Origin: Pseudobutyrivibrio ruminis DSM 9787
GTDB taxonomy: Bacteria > Bacillota > Clostridia > Lachnospirales > Lachnospiraceae
NCBI RefSeq assembly: GCF_900218035.1
Contig: NZ_OBMR01000013.1
Location: 1 to 64,000 of the forward strand
Reading direction: 5' to 3'
DNA: 64,000 nucleotides
The position numbers were made by a program, and so were the translations under genes. Below the pieces are notes generated by a model, which ran no database searches, had not been told where the DNA came from, and saw only the letters and a list, made by a program, of their open reading frames with translations. Of the stretch, positions 42,268 through 53,274 are shown piece after piece. Position 1 is the stretch's first letter. Every line of letters begins with the position of its first letter.

Positions 42268-43305
42268 ATGAAGAAGAAAATACTTGCATCAGTTTTGGCG
42301 TCAGTAATGGTTCTTAGCATGGTTGGTTGCGGTACAGATGCAGCCGCTCAAAAGGAAGCAGAAACAGCCACAACAACCGAAACAACAGAAGAAACTACTA
42401 CAGATGCTAATCAGACATACAATGTAGGAGTAATTCAGTTAGTGCAGCATCCAGCCCTTGATACAGCAACAGAGGGATTTTCAGATGCTTTAAAAGAGAA
42501 GCTTGGGGATCAGGTAGAAATCAACGTACAGAATGCTTCTGGTGATACAGCTACATGTGCCACAATTGCAAATTCGTTTGTATCAGATAATGTTGATTTG
42601 ATTATGGCTAATGCAACACCTGCAATGCAGGCTAGTTCAACAGCAACAAATTCTATTCCAATCGTAGCTACATCTATTACAGATTATGGTACAGCACTTG
42701 GAATTAAAGATTGGGAAGGTACAACAGGAATCAACGTAACAGGTACATCTGATTTGGCTCCACTTGATGGACAGGCAGAAATGTTAAATGAGCTTTTCCC
42801 AGATGCAAAAGAAGTAGGAATCATCTACTGCTCTGGCGAGGATAATTCATTATATCAGGCAAATCAGATTACAACATATCTTGAGGACTATGGATACAAT
42901 GTTACAGCATACACATTCTCTGACTCAGCAGACGTTGCAACAGTAGTTCAGACAGCATGCGGAGAAAGCGATGTATTATATGTTCCTACAGATAATGTAG
43001 CAGCAAGTTGCGCTGAAACAATCAACAATGTAGCACTTACAGCAGGCGTGCCAATCATCGCTGGTGAGGAAGGAATCTGTAAGGGATGCGGTATCGCAAC
43101 ACTTTCTATTTCATACTATGATATCGGATATGCAGCAGGTCTTATGGCTTACGAAATCCTTGTTAATGGACAGGACCCTGCTACATATGAGATTCAGTAT
43201 GCAACAGAGTTTACAAAGGAATATAATCCAGTAATTGCAGAAGCGCTCGGAATTGAGCTTCCAGATGATTATGTTGCAATCGAGATGGAAGAAGAGGCTG
43301 AATAA
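42268..43305 (+). CDS. ABC transporter substrate-binding lipoprotein (ABC_sub_bind / TrpX type)
   Basis: A 345-aa lipoprotein. The signal peptide ends in a lipobox (SMVGCG, Cys at ~22), and a Thr/Glu-rich linker (residues ~30-48) follows. The binding domain has the family start NVGVIQLVQHPALDTATEGF (~51) and DLIMANATPAMQA (~111). Together with the next two genes it forms a complete importer. Homologues are often annotated as tryptophan or tyrosine binding (TrpX); here aromatic or other amino acids are possible and no ligand is provable. AGGAGGGG precedes the ATG. Confidence 0.92.
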   Translation: MKKKILASVLASVMVLSMVGCGTDAAAQKEAETATTTETTEETTTDANQTYNVGVIQLVQHPALDTATEGFSDALKEKLGDQVEINVQNASGDTATCATIANSFVSDNVDLIMANATPAMQASSTATNSIPIVATSITDYGTALGIKDWEGTTGINVTGTSDLAPLDGQAEMLNELFPDAKEVGIIYCSGEDNSLYQANQITTYLEDYGYNVTAYTFSDSADVATVVQTACGESDVLYVPTDNVAASCAETINNVALTAGVPIIAGEEGICKGCGIATLSISYYDIGYAAGLMAYEILVNGQDPATYEIQYATEFTKEYNPVIAEALGIELPDDYVAIEMEEEAE

Positions 43306-43378
43306 TAAGATTTAGCAACAAAATAAAATTATTTTGGGGCAAGGTCAGAAATTTTGACCTTGCTCTTTGGAGTTTAAA

Positions 43379-44302
43379 ATGGGAATTGAAACATTAATTG
43401 CAGGAATGCCTGGTACAGTTGCACAGGGAATAATATACGGAATAATGGCACTAGGCATCTACATTACATTCAAATTATTAAATTTTGCAGATTTATCGGT
43501 AGATGGATCATTTGCAACAGGAGGAGCTGTTGCAGCTATGGTGATTATATCAGGCCATTCTTGGGTGTTGGCTTTGGTACTTGCATTAATCGCAGGAGCA
43601 TTGGCTGGATTGATCACAGGCGTATTACATACAGTTCTTGGAATTCCTGATATATTGGCAGGTATTCTTACTCAGCTCGCATTATATTCAATAAATTTGA
43701 GAATTGCTAAAAATCAGCCAAACACTCCTATTTCAGTAGATAAGTACAATTTGGCTGTTTCACTTAGATATAAAACAGATGCGTTAATCACTGTTCTTGT
43801 GATTGCTGTGATTATAATAGCAATTATGTATTGGTTCTTTGGAACAGAAATGGGTTCTGCACTTCGTGCTACAGGAACAAACCCAGCCATGGCAAAAGCC
43901 CAGGGAATTAACGTAAATGTTATGAAAGCATTAGGACTTGTAGTATCAAATGCACTAGTTGCTTTTGCAGGCGCATTATTTGCTCAGTTCAATGGTAATG
44001 CTGATGTAAATATGGGTAGAGGCGCGATTGTAATAGGATTGGCATCCATCATTATTGGAGATGTGTTATGTAATGCATTTTTCAAGAAAAAGAGTACATT
44101 CTGGCTTGCACTTGGTTTTGTAATTGTAGGTGGTATTCTTTATTACATTTTCATAGCATTTGTATTGTGGCTCAAGATGCCAGCAAATGACATGAAATTG
44201 TTCACAGCGATAATAGTAGCAATATTCCTTGCTGTGCCATATTTAAAGAATAAAATGAATAGCTCCTTCTTTAAGGCGGCAAAAAGAGGAGGTAAACGAT
44301 AA
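43379..44302 (+). CDS. ABC transporter permease (branched-chain/ribose type family)
   Basis: A 307-aa permease with ~8-9 membrane helices. ATG 43379 is chosen because TTGGAG precedes it at normal distance; the upstream TTG belongs to that site. It shows TFKLLNFADLSVDGSFATGG (~28) and SALRATGTNPAMAKAQGINV (~160, the coupling region), as in BPD_transp_2 permeases. Its stop overlaps the ATPase start (TAATG). It forms a homodimer channel in this family. Confidence 0.92.
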   Translation: MGIETLIAGMPGTVAQGIIYGIMALGIYITFKLLNFADLSVDGSFATGGAVAAMVIISGHSWVLALVLALIAGALAGLITGVLHTVLGIPDILAGILTQLALYSINLRIAKNQPNTPISVDKYNLAVSLRYKTDALITVLVIAVIIIAIMYWFFGTEMGSALRATGTNPAMAKAQGINVNVMKALGLVVSNALVAFAGALFAQFNGNADVNMGRGAIVIGLASIIIGDVLCNAFFKKKSTFWLALGFVIVGGILYYIFIAFVLWLKMPANDMKLFTAIIVAIFLAVPYLKNKMNSSFFKAAKRGGKR

Positions 44303-45099
44303 TGCTTAATGCTAATAAAATTAGAAAAACTTTTAATGCTGGGACAATTAATGAAAAAGTAGCATTATCAGGTGCATCTCTTTATTTAGAGGAGGGCGAA
44401 TTCTGCACAGTAATTGGTGGAAATGGTGCAGGAAAATCCACATTTCTTAATGCGATTGCAGGTGTATGGCCAGTAGATGCAGGTTCTATCTCAATAGATG
44501 GTGTTGATGTTACCGGCCTTCCAGAGCACAAGCGTGCCCGTTACTTGGGAAGAGTGTTCCAGGACCCTATGACAGGTACTGCAGCAAACATGCAGATTGA
44601 TGAAAACATGGCTTTGGCAGCACGCAGAGGAAAAGCAAGAGGTTTAGGCTGGGGCGTTACGAAAGCTGAAAGAGAAAGATATCACGAAATGCTAAAGCAG
44701 TTGGATTTGGGCTTGGAAGATAGACTTACAGCTAAAGTGGGATTGCTTTCAGGAGGACAACGCCAGGCACTTACGCTTCTTATGGCAACTATTCAGAAGC
44801 CAAAGGTTTTACTGCTAGATGAGCACACAGCAGCCCTCGATCCAAAGACTGCAGCAAAGGTTCTTGAAATAACTGATATGCTAATTAAAGAGAATAATCT
44901 TACAGCCATGATGGTTACCCATAATATGAGAGATGCCATCCATTATGGTAATCGACTTATCATGATGAATGAGGGCAGAGTTATTCTCAACATTTCGGGA
45001 GAAGAAAAAAAGAATCTTACAATTGAGGACCTTTTACATAAATTTGAAGAGGTATCTGGTACAGAGTTCACTAACGATACAGAAATATTATCAAAGTAA
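44302..45099 (+). CDS. ABC transporter ATP-binding protein
   Basis: A 265-aa ATPase. Walker A is GGNGAGKST (~39), the Q-loop is VFQDPMTGTA (~88), the signature is LLSGGQRQALTLLMA (~150), Walker B is KVLLLDEHTAALD (~168), with a His in VTHNMRD (~205). It energises the importer with the lipoprotein and permease just upstream. GGAGG lies inside the permease end. The operon ends in a strong terminator. Confidence 0.94.
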   Translation: MLNANKIRKTFNAGTINEKVALSGASLYLEEGEFCTVIGGNGAGKSTFLNAIAGVWPVDAGSISIDGVDVTGLPEHKRARYLGRVFQDPMTGTAANMQIDENMALAARRGKARGLGWGVTKAERERYHEMLKQLDLGLEDRLTAKVGLLSGGQRQALTLLMATIQKPKVLLLDEHTAALDPKTAAKVLEITDMLIKENNLTAMMVTHNMRDAIHYGNRLIMMNEGRVILNISGEEKKNLTIEDLLHKFEEVSGTEFTNDTEILSK

Positions 45100-45105
45100 A
45101 TTATA

Positions 45106-45144
45106 CAAAACCGTCAGCAATGTTTGCAGACGGTTTTGTTTTTT
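45106..45144 (+). terminator. Terminator of the ABC transporter operon
   Basis: CAAAACCGTC (45106-45115) pairs perfectly with GACGGTTTTG (45129-45138), with an inner GCAA/TTGC, then a long T-run. Confidence 0.93.
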
Positions 45145-45232
45145 ATATCTATTAAAATTTTATTAAAATCATTACTTTTCCACTATTTTATGATAAATTA
45201 ATATAAGAATTTTCTACAAAACGGAGGCAGTT

Positions 45233-47236
45233 GTGAACGAGAATAATAACAACCAAAACGGTGGAGATAAAAAGAATAATCGTCAGCCTTTCTACACTTT
45301 AGGAATACTAGTGCTTGTGGCACTTTTCTTTACAAGTATGATGTATAGAGGGGCTAGTTCAAATTCAAATCAGGAGATTACTTATACAGAGTTTTTACAG
45401 CTTGTTGAAGACGATAAAGTTGCAGAAGTAAACTTCGACAATGATGTTATCAATATTACTCTTGTTGAGGGCGAAACATATGGCATGTCATCTGATGAAG
45501 CCAACACACTTCAGCAGATATATGAAAGTACAGGCCAGAAAACATCTGTAAAGCTTTATACAGCATATCTTCGTGATGATGATTTGCTTGATAAGTTGGA
45601 TGAGCACGGTGTGGAATACGAAGGTACAATTGCTGACTCGACAGCGGCAATTATTTATAATGTCCTTTCATTTGTTCTTCCAATTGTTTTATTATGGGTT
45701 CTTCTCGGTTTCTTTATGAAACGTATGGGTGGTGGCCCAATGGGCGTTGGCAAATCAAATGCCAAGCTCTACAACATGGAAAAGGCTACAGGAGTTACAT
45801 TTAAGGATGTAGCAGGTCAGGACGAGGCCAAGGAGTCTGTACAGGAAATGGTAGACTTCCTTCATAACCCTCGTAAATACACAGAAATCGGCGCGAAGCT
45901 TCCAAAGGGTGCTCTTTTAGTAGGCCCTCCAGGAACAGGTAAAACTCTTCTTGCAAAAGCAGTTGCAGGTGAAGCTGGTGTTCCATTCTTCTCACTTGCA
46001 GGTTCTGATTTCGTAGAGATGTTTGTTGGTGTTGGTGCTTCACGTGTACGTGACCTTTTCAAGGAAGCACAGAAAGTAGCACCATGTATCGTTTTCATCG
46101 ATGAGATTGATGCCATTGGTAAGAGCCGTGATGCACATTATGGCGGCGGTAACGATGAGCGTGAGCAGACATTAAATCAGCTTCTCTCCGAGATGGATGG
46201 TTTCGATTCAAATAAGGGATTACTTATTCTTGCAGCTACAAATAGACCAGAGGTACTTGATAAAGCATTACTTCGTCCAGGTCGTTTTGATAGACGAATC
46301 ATTGTTGATAAGCCTGATCAAAAGGGACGTCTTGAAATCCTCAAAGTTCATGCAAAGGATGTAAAGATGGATGAAACAGTTGATTTGGACGCTATCGCAC
46401 TTGCATCTGTAGGTCTTGTAGGTTCTGATTTGGCTAACATTATCAACGAAGCAGCGATTTTAGCAGTCAAGGATAAGCGTAAGTTTGTAAATCAAAAAGA
46501 TTTATTTGAAGCATTTGAACTTGTAGCAGTCGGCGGCAAGGAAAAGAAGGATAGAGCAATGAGTGAGAAGGAACGTAAAATCGTTTCATATCACGAAGTT
46601 GGACATGCTCTTGTTTCTGCATTGCAAAAGGATGCTGAGCCAGTTCAGAAGATTACAATTGTTCCTAGAACAATGGGAGCATTGGGATACACACTTCAGA
46701 CACCAGAAGAAGAAAAGTTCCTTGAAACTAAGGATGAGTTAATCGCAAAGATCGTTACATATATGGGTGGTCGAGCAGCAGAAGATATTAAGTTTGGCTC
46801 ATATACATCAGGTGCAGCAAATGATATCGAGCAAGCTACAAAGATTGCCAGAGCAATGGTTACTCGATTTGGTATGTCTGAAAAGTTTGGAATGATGGGA
46901 CTTGCAACAGTAGAGAGCCAGTATCTTGATGGAAGAGCATCATTAATCTGTGGCGAAAACACAGCAGCAGAAATTGATAAGGAAGTTCTTCAGATGATTA
47001 CTGATGCTTATGCAAAAGCAAAGCAGCTTCTTGCAGACAACATGGAATGCCTTGATAAGATTTCTGACTATCTATTTGAGCATGAGACAATCACAGGTAA
47101 GGAGTTCATGTCAATCTTTAGAGAAATAAAGGGAATTCCAGATCCAGAAGAAAAGAAAGAGCCAGAAAGACATAGTCTTTTTGACGATGATAATGATCCA
47201 CAGAATGTGGTAAAAGATAGCATTTTTGATGAGTAA
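45233..47236 (+). CDS. ftsH: ATP-dependent zinc metalloprotease FtsH
   Basis: A 667-aa membrane protease. It starts with GTG 45233 after GGAGG. Two membrane helices (~22-40 and ~136-160) flank the external domain. The AAA+ module has Walker [10 protein letters not shown] (~228), Walker [12 protein letters not shown] (~284) and the [17 protein letters not shown] sensor region (~340). The Zn site is YHEVGHAL (HExxH, ~450), with a third ligand Asp in [11 protein letters not shown]. It degrades unneeded membrane and short-lived proteins. The Asn/Gln-rich N-terminus before TM1 is a minor peculiarity. Confidence 0.97.
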   Translation: MNENNNNQNGGDKKNNRQPFYTLGILVLVALFFTSMMYRGASSNSNQEITYTEFLQLVEDDKVAEVNFDNDVINITLVEGETYGMSSDEANTLQQIYESTGQKTSVKLYTAYLRDDDLLDKLDEHGVEYEGTIADSTAAIIYNVLSFVLPIVLLWVLLGFFMKRMGGGPMGVGKSNAKLYNMEKATGVTFKDVAGQDEAKESVQEMVDFLHNPRKYTEIGAKLPKGALLVGPPGTGKTLLAKAVAGEAGVPFFSLAGSDFVEMFVGVGASRVRDLFKEAQKVAPCIVFIDEIDAIGKSRDAHYGGGNDEREQTLNQLLSEMDGFDSNKGLLILAATNRPEVLDKALLRPGRFDRRIIVDKPDQKGRLEILKVHAKDVKMDETVDLDAIALASVGLVGSDLANIINEAAILAVKDKRKFVNQKDLFEAFELVAVGGKEKKDRAMSEKERKIVSYHEVGHALVSALQKDAEPVQKITIVPRTMGALGYTLQTPEEEKFLETKDELIAKIVTYMGGRAAEDIKFGSYTSGAANDIEQATKIARAMVTRFGMSEKFGMMGLATVESQYLDGRASLICGENTAAEIDKEVLQMITDAYAKAKQLLADNMECLDKISDYLFEHETITGKEFMSIFREIKGIPDPEEKKEPERHSLFDDDNDPQNVVKDSIFDE

Positions 47237-47241
47237 TTTAT

Positions 47242-49113
47242 ATGGTAACTGAAAAAGACCTTAGTAAACTCCCAGATCAACCGGGAGTTTATCTAATGCA
47301 CGGGAAAAATGATGAAATTATATATGTAGGTAAAGCGTTGTCTCTTCGTCACAGAGTGAGACAATACTTTCAACCAAGCCATGATGAGGGCCTCAAGAAA
47401 AAGCAGATGGTGGCAAATATTGATTATTTCGAGTTTATAGTCACTGACTCTGAATTAGAGGCTCTTATTTTAGAATGTAATTTAATAAAGGAATATCGAC
47501 CAAAGTATAACACTATGCTTCGTGACGATAAGACCTATCCATATATTGAGGTTACTTTACAGGAAGCATATCCAAGGGTGCTGTTTTCTAGAAGGATGAA
47601 AAAGAATGGTAGTAAGTTTTTTGGCCCATTCACATCTGCAGGAGCTGTTCACGACACTATTGAGCTAGTTCAAAAACTATATAAGATACGAACCTGTTCC
47701 CAGAAGCTTCCAGAAAATTTTGGTAAGAACAGACCATGCTTGAACTATCATATTGGTCAGTGCTTAGGCCCTTGCCAGGGAAATGTTCCTGTAGAGGAGT
47801 ATCGTAAAAACGTAGAAAAAGTAATCGAGTTTTTAAACGGAGATTACGCCGATACAATTAAAGATCTTCAAAGAAAAATGCTTGCAGCATCTGAGGATAT
47901 GGACTACGAGAAGGCTGCCCTTTACAGAGATTTGATTGAGTCAGTAAAGGCCTGTGCAGGAAGGCAGAAAGCTACCCAGCTTGATGGCGAGGACAGAGAT
48001 ATCATTGCTATGGCAAAAGGCAAAGAAGATGCAGTTGTTCAGGTGTTCTTTATTCGCGGTGGCAAAATGATTGGTAGAGAGCATTTCTTTATTAATGTTC
48101 GCGTGGATGATACGGATGAAGATTTGCTTGAATACTTCCTTAAGGATTACTACACAGGTACACCTTTTATCCCTAGAGAAATATTTGTTCAGTTTGAAAT
48201 GACTGAATCGGAATTAATTGAAACATGGCTTACAAATAAAAAAGGTTCCAGAGTGTATATAAGAACTCCTAAGCGTGGAGCCAAGGAAAAGCTTGTTGAA
48301 CTTGCGGCTAAAAATGCCCAGATGGTTTTGGATCAGGATAGAGAAAAAATCAAGAAAGAAGAGGGTCGCACAATTGGAGCTATGAAGGAAATAGCTGATA
48401 TATTAGGTCTTCCAGGAGCGAGCAGAATGGAGGCATACGATATTTCAAATATTTCAGGATTCCAATCAGTTGGCTCAATGGTAGTATTTGAAAAGGGTAA
48501 GCCAAAGCGCTCGGATTATCGTAAATTCAAAATCAAAACCGTTGAAGGTCCAAATGATTACGCATCTATGCATGAGGTGCTGACTCGTCGTTTTTCTCAT
48601 GGTCTAGAAGAGCTTGAAGAAAATGGTGGTGTAATAGAAGACAGCTTTACCAAATTCCCTGATGTTATAATGATGGATGGTGGTAAAGGACAGGTGCACA
48701 TTGCAGAGCAGGTTATGGCCGAATTAGGGCTTCACATTCCTATTGCAGGTATGGTAAAGGATAATCATCATAGAACCAGAGGCCTATACTATAAGGATGA
48801 AGAAATACCTATAGATACACATTCTGAGGGCTTCCAGTTAATTACAAGACTTCAAGATGAAGCACATCGATTTGCAATAGAATATCATCGTAGCCTCAGA
48901 AGCAAAGGACAGGTTAAAAGTTTTCTTGATGATATTGAGGGCATTGGACCAAAGAGACGCAAGGCCCTTATGAAAAAATATATTTCTGCAGAAAAAATGG
49001 CAAATGCCACGGTGGAAGATTTGATGGATACAGAATCTATGAGTAAAGAAGCAGCCGAGAATGTATACAATTACTTTCACCCTATTAATTCCGCGGAAAA
49101 TGAGCTAAAATAG
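47242..49113 (+). CDS. uvrC: Excinuclease ABC subunit C
   Basis: A 623-aa nucleotide-excision nuclease. The N-terminal GIY-YIG domain has [19 protein letters not shown] (~14), and the UVR motif region is ~205-240 ([17 protein letters not shown]). The RNase H-like domain has AYDISNISG (~399) and [11 protein letters not shown] (~477); the C-terminus has two helix-hairpin-helix motifs ([16 protein letters not shown]). No strong ribosome-binding site precedes ATG 47242, which lies 5 bp after ftsH, so it may depend on ftsH translation. Confidence 0.97.
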   Translation: MVTEKDLSKLPDQPGVYLMHGKNDEIIYVGKALSLRHRVRQYFQPSHDEGLKKKQMVANIDYFEFIVTDSELEALILECNLIKEYRPKYNTMLRDDKTYPYIEVTLQEAYPRVLFSRRMKKNGSKFFGPFTSAGAVHDTIELVQKLYKIRTCSQKLPENFGKNRPCLNYHIGQCLGPCQGNVPVEEYRKNVEKVIEFLNGDYADTIKDLQRKMLAASEDMDYEKAALYRDLIESVKACAGRQKATQLDGEDRDIIAMAKGKEDAVVQVFFIRGGKMIGREHFFINVRVDDTDEDLLEYFLKDYYTGTPFIPREIFVQFEMTESELIETWLTNKKGSRVYIRTPKRGAKEKLVELAAKNAQMVLDQDREKIKKEEGRTIGAMKEIADILGLPGASRMEAYDISNISGFQSVGSMVVFEKGKPKRSDYRKFKIKTVEGPNDYASMHEVLTRRFSHGLEELEENGGVIEDSFTKFPDVIMMDGGKGQVHIAEQVMAELGLHIPIAGMVKDNHHRTRGLYYKDEEIPIDTHSEGFQLITRLQDEAHRFAIEYHRSLRSKGQVKSFLDDIEGIGPKRRKALMKKYISAEKMANATVEDLMDTESMSKEAAENVYNYFHPINSAENELK

Positions 49114-49144
49114 TCTATGAATTTTCAGTAGATGGGAGGTTTTT

Positions 49145-50074
49145 ATGGCAAATAATAAATTTGTATCAGTAGCAACAATTCAGGAAAGATTTAATCTTAC
49201 CAATTTCACACCAGAGCTTAATCTTGAAGAGGCTCAGGTAACAGTTGCAGATGTCAATAGACCAGCGCTTCAGCTACACGGATTTTATGAGCATTTTGAT
49301 TCAAGCCGAATTCAGGTTATTGGAAATGTAGAAGCAGCGTACTTAAATAAAAAGACAGATGAAGAAAAAGCAGAAAGCTTTGCACAGTTATTAACATATG
49401 ATATTCCATGTGTAATTTTCTGTAGAGGTGAAAAGCCGGGAGAAATATTACTCAAGGAAGCTGTTAAGGCAAATGTTCCTGTATTAGGAACTGATCGTGC
49501 TACATCAGAGTTTATGTCAGCTTTGATATATTCTTTAAATAAAGACTTTGCACCATACACAACTATTCACGGAGTATTAGTTGATGTTTATGGTGAAGGT
49601 TTGCTTATTACTGGTGAATCTGGAATAGGTAAATCAGAGGCAGCATTGGAGCTTATCCGTCGTGGTCACAGACTTGTATCAGACGATGTAGTAGAGATTC
49701 GTCGTCCAAACAACGAAAGATTATATGGACGAGCACCATCAATCACACAGTATCTCATTGAGCTTAGAGGTATTGGAATTATCGATGTCAAATCTCTTTA
49801 TGGTGTTGAGGCTGTAAAGGATGAGCAGCGTATTGATTTAGTTATTAAGCTTGAGGATTGGTCAAAAGAAAAAGAGTATGACCGTCTTGGTATGACAGAT
49901 GAATATATGAACATTCTAGGAATTGATGTAACATGTCACTCACTTCCAATCAGACCAGGTAGAAATCTCGCTATTATTTGTGAGGCAGCTGCAGTAAACC
50001 ATCGTCAGAAGAAGATGGGCTATAATGCTGCTGAAGAGCTTTACAGGCGAGTTCAGAATAATATTAATGGATAG
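49145..50074 (+). CDS. hprK: HPr kinase/phosphorylase
   Basis: A 309-aa bifunctional enzyme that phosphorylates HPr and Crh on Ser46 and removes the phosphate, the sensor of carbon catabolite repression. P-loop GESGIGKSEAALELI (~155), then RLVSDDVVEI and the HprK signature ELRGIGIIDVKSLYGVEAV (~203). Conserved His/Glu near HGVLVDVYG fit the family. GGGAGG precedes the ATG. A Crh-like partner is coded ~4 kb downstream on the same strand. Confidence 0.97.
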   Translation: MANNKFVSVATIQERFNLTNFTPELNLEEAQVTVADVNRPALQLHGFYEHFDSSRIQVIGNVEAAYLNKKTDEEKAESFAQLLTYDIPCVIFCRGEKPGEILLKEAVKANVPVLGTDRATSEFMSALIYSLNKDFAPYTTIHGVLVDVYGEGLLITGESGIGKSEAALELIRRGHRLVSDDVVEIRRPNNERLYGRAPSITQYLIELRGIGIIDVKSLYGVEAVKDEQRIDLVIKLEDWSKEKEYDRLGMTDEYMNILGIDVTCHSLPIRPGRNLAIICEAAAVNHRQKKMGYNAAEELYRRVQNNING

Positions 50075-50088
50075 GAGATGCAAATCTT

Positions 50089-51486
50089 ATGGAACGTAAG
50101 AATGCTTGGAGTAAATATACTTCAGAAAAAGATAAGAAAAAGGTTATGGCCTTTGGTGAAGACTATAGAAAGTTCTTATCAACATGCAAAACAGAAAGAG
50201 AATGCGTTGCATTCTTTGTAGAAAAGGCTGAAAAAGCAGGATTTAAGAATCTTGATGAAGCTATTGCAAGTGGTAAGAAGCTTAAAGCAGGAGAAAAGGT
50301 TTACGCTGTAAATAAGGGTAAGGAGCTTGCTTTATTTATTGTAGGTACAGAGGATTTAGAGTCTGGCATGAACATTCTTGGTGCTCATATCGACAGCCCA
50401 AGAATGGATTTAAAGCAGAATCCATTATACGAGGATTCAGATATCGCATTACTTGACACTCACTATTATGGTGGTATCAAGAAATACCAGTGGGTAACTA
50501 TTCCACTTGCACTTCACGGTGTACTTGTTAAAAAGACAGGTGAAGTAATGCCTGTTAACGTAGGTGAAGATGAGAATGATCCAGTATTTGGTATTTCAGA
50601 TTTACTTATTCATCTTGCAGCAGACCAGATGGATAAGAAGGGTGCAAAGGTAGTAGAAGGTGAAGACCTCAATGTTATCGTAGGAAGCATCCCAGGCTTT
50701 GACAAAAAGGGCGAGAAGGAAAAGGAATCTGTAAAGAAGAATATTCTTAAGCTTCTCAAAGACAAGTACGATATTGAGGAAGAAGATTTCATTTCAGCAG
50801 AAATCGAAGTTGTTCCAGCCGGTCCAGCTAGAGACTTTGGTTTTGATCGTTCAATGATCTTAGGATACGGTCACGATGATAGAGTATGTGCTTACTCATC
50901 ATTTATGGCACTTATTGATTGCAAGGAAAAATTAAAGAAGACAGCATGCTGCCTCCTTGTAGATAAAGAAGAAATTGGTTCTGTAGGCGCAACAGGTATG
51001 GAATCTAGATTCTTTGAGAATATTTTCGCAGAGCTTTACAATCTTACAGGAGATTATTCAGAGCTTAAGCTTCGCAGAGCTCTTACAAACTGCAAGGTTC
51101 TTTCATCAGATGTATCTGCAGCATTTGATCCAAACTATGCATCAGCATTTGAAAAGAACAACTCAGCATATCTCGGACGTGGTCTTGTATTTAACAAATA
51201 TACAGGCGCTAGAGGTAAGAGTGGTTCAAACGATGCATCCGCTGAGTATGTTGCAGAGGTTCGTGACATCATGGACAAGGACAATGTATTCTGGCAGACA
51301 GCTGAGCTTGGTAAGGTAGACCAGGGTGGCGGTGGAACAATCGCCTACATCATGGGCAATTACAACATGCAGGTAATTGACTCAGGTGTTGCTGTTCTTT
51401 CTATGCACGCTCCATGTGAGATTATTTCAAAGGTTGATTTATACGAAGCATTATTAGGATACGAGGCGTTTATTAAATATGCTTAA
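50089..51486 (+). CDS. M18-family aminopeptidase
   Basis: A 465-aa cobalt/zinc aminopeptidase. The NILGAHIDSPRMDLKQ segment (~98) holds the first His and a bridging Asp, LVDKEEIGSVGATGMES (~290) the catalytic Glu pair, GYGHDDRVCAYSSFMAL (~262) a family motif, and the C-terminal VLSMHAPCEIISKVDL (~439) the last His. It releases N-terminal (often acidic) residues from peptides. It overlaps murB by 8 bp, so they are cotranscribed. Confidence 0.93.
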   Translation: MERKNAWSKYTSEKDKKKVMAFGEDYRKFLSTCKTERECVAFFVEKAEKAGFKNLDEAIASGKKLKAGEKVYAVNKGKELALFIVGTEDLESGMNILGAHIDSPRMDLKQNPLYEDSDIALLDTHYYGGIKKYQWVTIPLALHGVLVKKTGEVMPVNVGEDENDPVFGISDLLIHLAADQMDKKGAKVVEGEDLNVIVGSIPGFDKKGEKEKESVKKNILKLLKDKYDIEEEDFISAEIEVVPAGPARDFGFDRSMILGYGHDDRVCAYSSFMALIDCKEKLKKTACCLLVDKEEIGSVGATGMESRFFENIFAELYNLTGDYSELKLRRALTNCKVLSSDVSAAFDPNYASAFEKNNSAYLGRGLVFNKYTGARGKSGSNDASAEYVAEVRDIMDKDNVFWQTAELGKVDQGGGGTIAYIMGNYNMQVIDSGVAVLSMHAPCEIISKVDLYEALLGYEAFIKYA

Positions 51487-52405
51487 TGAGAAATACCAGA
51501 AATTAGCAGAAGAATTAAAAGCACAATTTCCAAAATCTTTAATCCTTTTAGAGGAAGCAATGAAAAGTCATACGACTTTTAGAATAGGAGGTCCGGCCGA
51601 TATTTATATCGAGCCGGATTATGCCTCTATTATTCCTTTAATTCAATTTCTTAAAGAGCAGGAGATTCCATTTATTGTTATAGGAAATGGAAGCAATTTG
51701 CTAGTGTCTGATGAGGGAATCGAAGGTGTTGTTATTTCCCTGGGTAAACAATCAAATGATATAACAATCAATGGTGACACAGTGGTTGTAGAAGCAGGCG
51801 CTTTGCTTTCAACTGTAGCTAACAAAGCTGCAAAAGCAGGGCTTACTGGAATGGAATTCGCATCAGGAATACCAGGTTCAATAGGTGGAGCAGTATTTAT
51901 GAATGCAGGTGCCTATGGCGGGGAAATGAAGGACATAATCGAATCAGTCCTTATTCTTACTCCATCAATGGAGCAGAAAGCTGTTACACCAGAGGAATTA
52001 TCAATGTCGTATCGTCATTCATCTTTAATGGAAGATGGAGGATATGTTCTTTCTGCTGTTCTTAAGCTTAGTCAAGGAAATCCAGAAGAAATACAGGCTA
52101 GAATTGACGAAATCAGACAGCAGCGTACTGAAAAGCAACCACTTAATTTCCCAAGTGCAGGTTCTACTTTTAAGCGACCAGAGGGATATTTTGCTGGAAA
52201 GCTTATTGATGACACAGGATTGCGCGGATATACTGTAGGTGGTGCCCAGGTTTCAGAAAAACACTGTGGCTTTGTAGTAAATAAGGGCGATGCAACAGCA
52301 GCTGATGTTTTACAATTAATGTCAGATGTTAATGATAAAGTATTTAATAAATTTGGAGTTCATTTAGTTCCAGAGGTTCGAATTATAGGGAGGAACGTAA
52401 ATTGA
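51479..52405 (+). CDS. murB: UDP-N-acetylenolpyruvoylglucosamine reductase
   Basis: A 308-aa flavoenzyme of peptidoglycan precursor synthesis. FAD-binding motifs include HTTFRIGGPADIYIEP (~30) and IGNGSNLLV (~66), then GMEFASGIPGSIGGAVFMNA (~123). The catalytic Ser region is NFPSAGSTFKRPEGYFAG (~222, type IIa-like), and the final catalytic Glu is in VPEVRIIG. The start overlaps the aminopeptidase. It overlaps rapZ by 4 bp. Confidence 0.97.
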   Translation: MLNEKYQKLAEELKAQFPKSLILLEEAMKSHTTFRIGGPADIYIEPDYASIIPLIQFLKEQEIPFIVIGNGSNLLVSDEGIEGVVISLGKQSNDITINGDTVVVEAGALLSTVANKAAKAGLTGMEFASGIPGSIGGAVFMNAGAYGGEMKDIIESVLILTPSMEQKAVTPEELSMSYRHSSLMEDGGYVLSAVLKLSQGNPEEIQARIDEIRQQRTEKQPLNFPSAGSTFKRPEGYFAGKLIDDTGLRGYTVGGAQVSEKHCGFVVNKGDATAADVLQLMSDVNDKVFNKFGVHLVPEVRIIGRNVN

Positions 52406-53274
52406 AGCTATTAATTCTAACAGGAATGTCAGGTGCAGGTAAAAACACAGCATTTAAAATGCTGGAGGATATGGGCTACTATTGCATGGACAATCTTCCA
52501 ATCCAATTGTTAAAGAGCGTTGTTGAATTGGCTGAGAATGGCGCCTTTGATCAAAAGATTGTTGTTGGAATAGATGTACGTAATGGTAGAGCTATGAAGC
52601 TTTTGCCGGACATTTTGCAGGAATTAGACAACGACAACAAACATTTTTCTATTCTGTTCTTGGATGCAGAGGATGATGTGTTAATTAAACGATACAAAGA
52701 GACCAGACGTAATCATCCACTTTCTGGTAGAGAAAGAATTGCAGCAGGCATTCAGCAGGAAAGAGAATCTATTGGATTTTTGCGTGATGAGGCAGACTAT
52801 GTTATCGATACAACTCATCTTTTAACAAGAGAGTTAAAGGAAGAGCTTGAAAAGATATTTGTTGATGATGCAGATTACAAGAGCCTTTTCGTGACTATCA
52901 TTTCATTTGGCTTTAAGTACGGAATTCCAGAAGATGCGGATTTGGTTTTTGATGTACGATTCTTACCAAATCCATACTATGATACGGACCTTAGGCCGTT
53001 CACAGGAAACGACCAGCCAATCAAGGATTTCGTTTTAAAATATGAGGAGTCTCAGATTTTCTTGGAGAAAACAACTGACTTAATCAAGTTCCTGATTCCT
53101 AACTATATAAAAGAAGGAAAGAATCAGCTAGTTATTGCAGTTGGATGTACAGGCGGTAAACACAGAAGTGTATGTTTGGCAGATGAGATTTTTGAGGCAC
53201 TAAATCATGATGAGTCTTATGGACTTAAAATTGAGCATCGTGATATAGGCAAGGATGCTTTGAGAGGAAAATAA
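52402..53274 (+). CDS. rapZ: RNase adapter / nucleotide-binding protein RapZ
   Basis: A 290-aa P-loop protein. The Walker A reads GMSGAGKNTA, with Asn where Ser/Thr usually follows GK, so nucleotide binding may be altered. DVRFLPNPYYDTDLRPFTG (~183), the IAVGCTGGKHRSVCLAD motif (~249) and the C-terminal IEHRDI are family hallmarks. In Gram-negatives RapZ controls amino-sugar synthesis; in Firmicutes the homologue (YvcJ) has a less defined role. It sits between murB and whiA and overlaps murB by 4 bp. Confidence 0.95.
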   Translation: MKLLILTGMSGAGKNTAFKMLEDMGYYCMDNLPIQLLKSVVELAENGAFDQKIVVGIDVRNGRAMKLLPDILQELDNDNKHFSILFLDAEDDVLIKRYKETRRNHPLSGRERIAAGIQQERESIGFLRDEADYVIDTTHLLTRELKEELEKIFVDDADYKSLFVTIISFGFKYGIPEDADLVFDVRFLPNPYYDTDLRPFTGNDQPIKDFVLKYEESQIFLEKTTDLIKFLIPNYIKEGKNQLVIAVGCTGGKHRSVCLADEIFEALNHDESYGLKIEHRDIGKDALRGK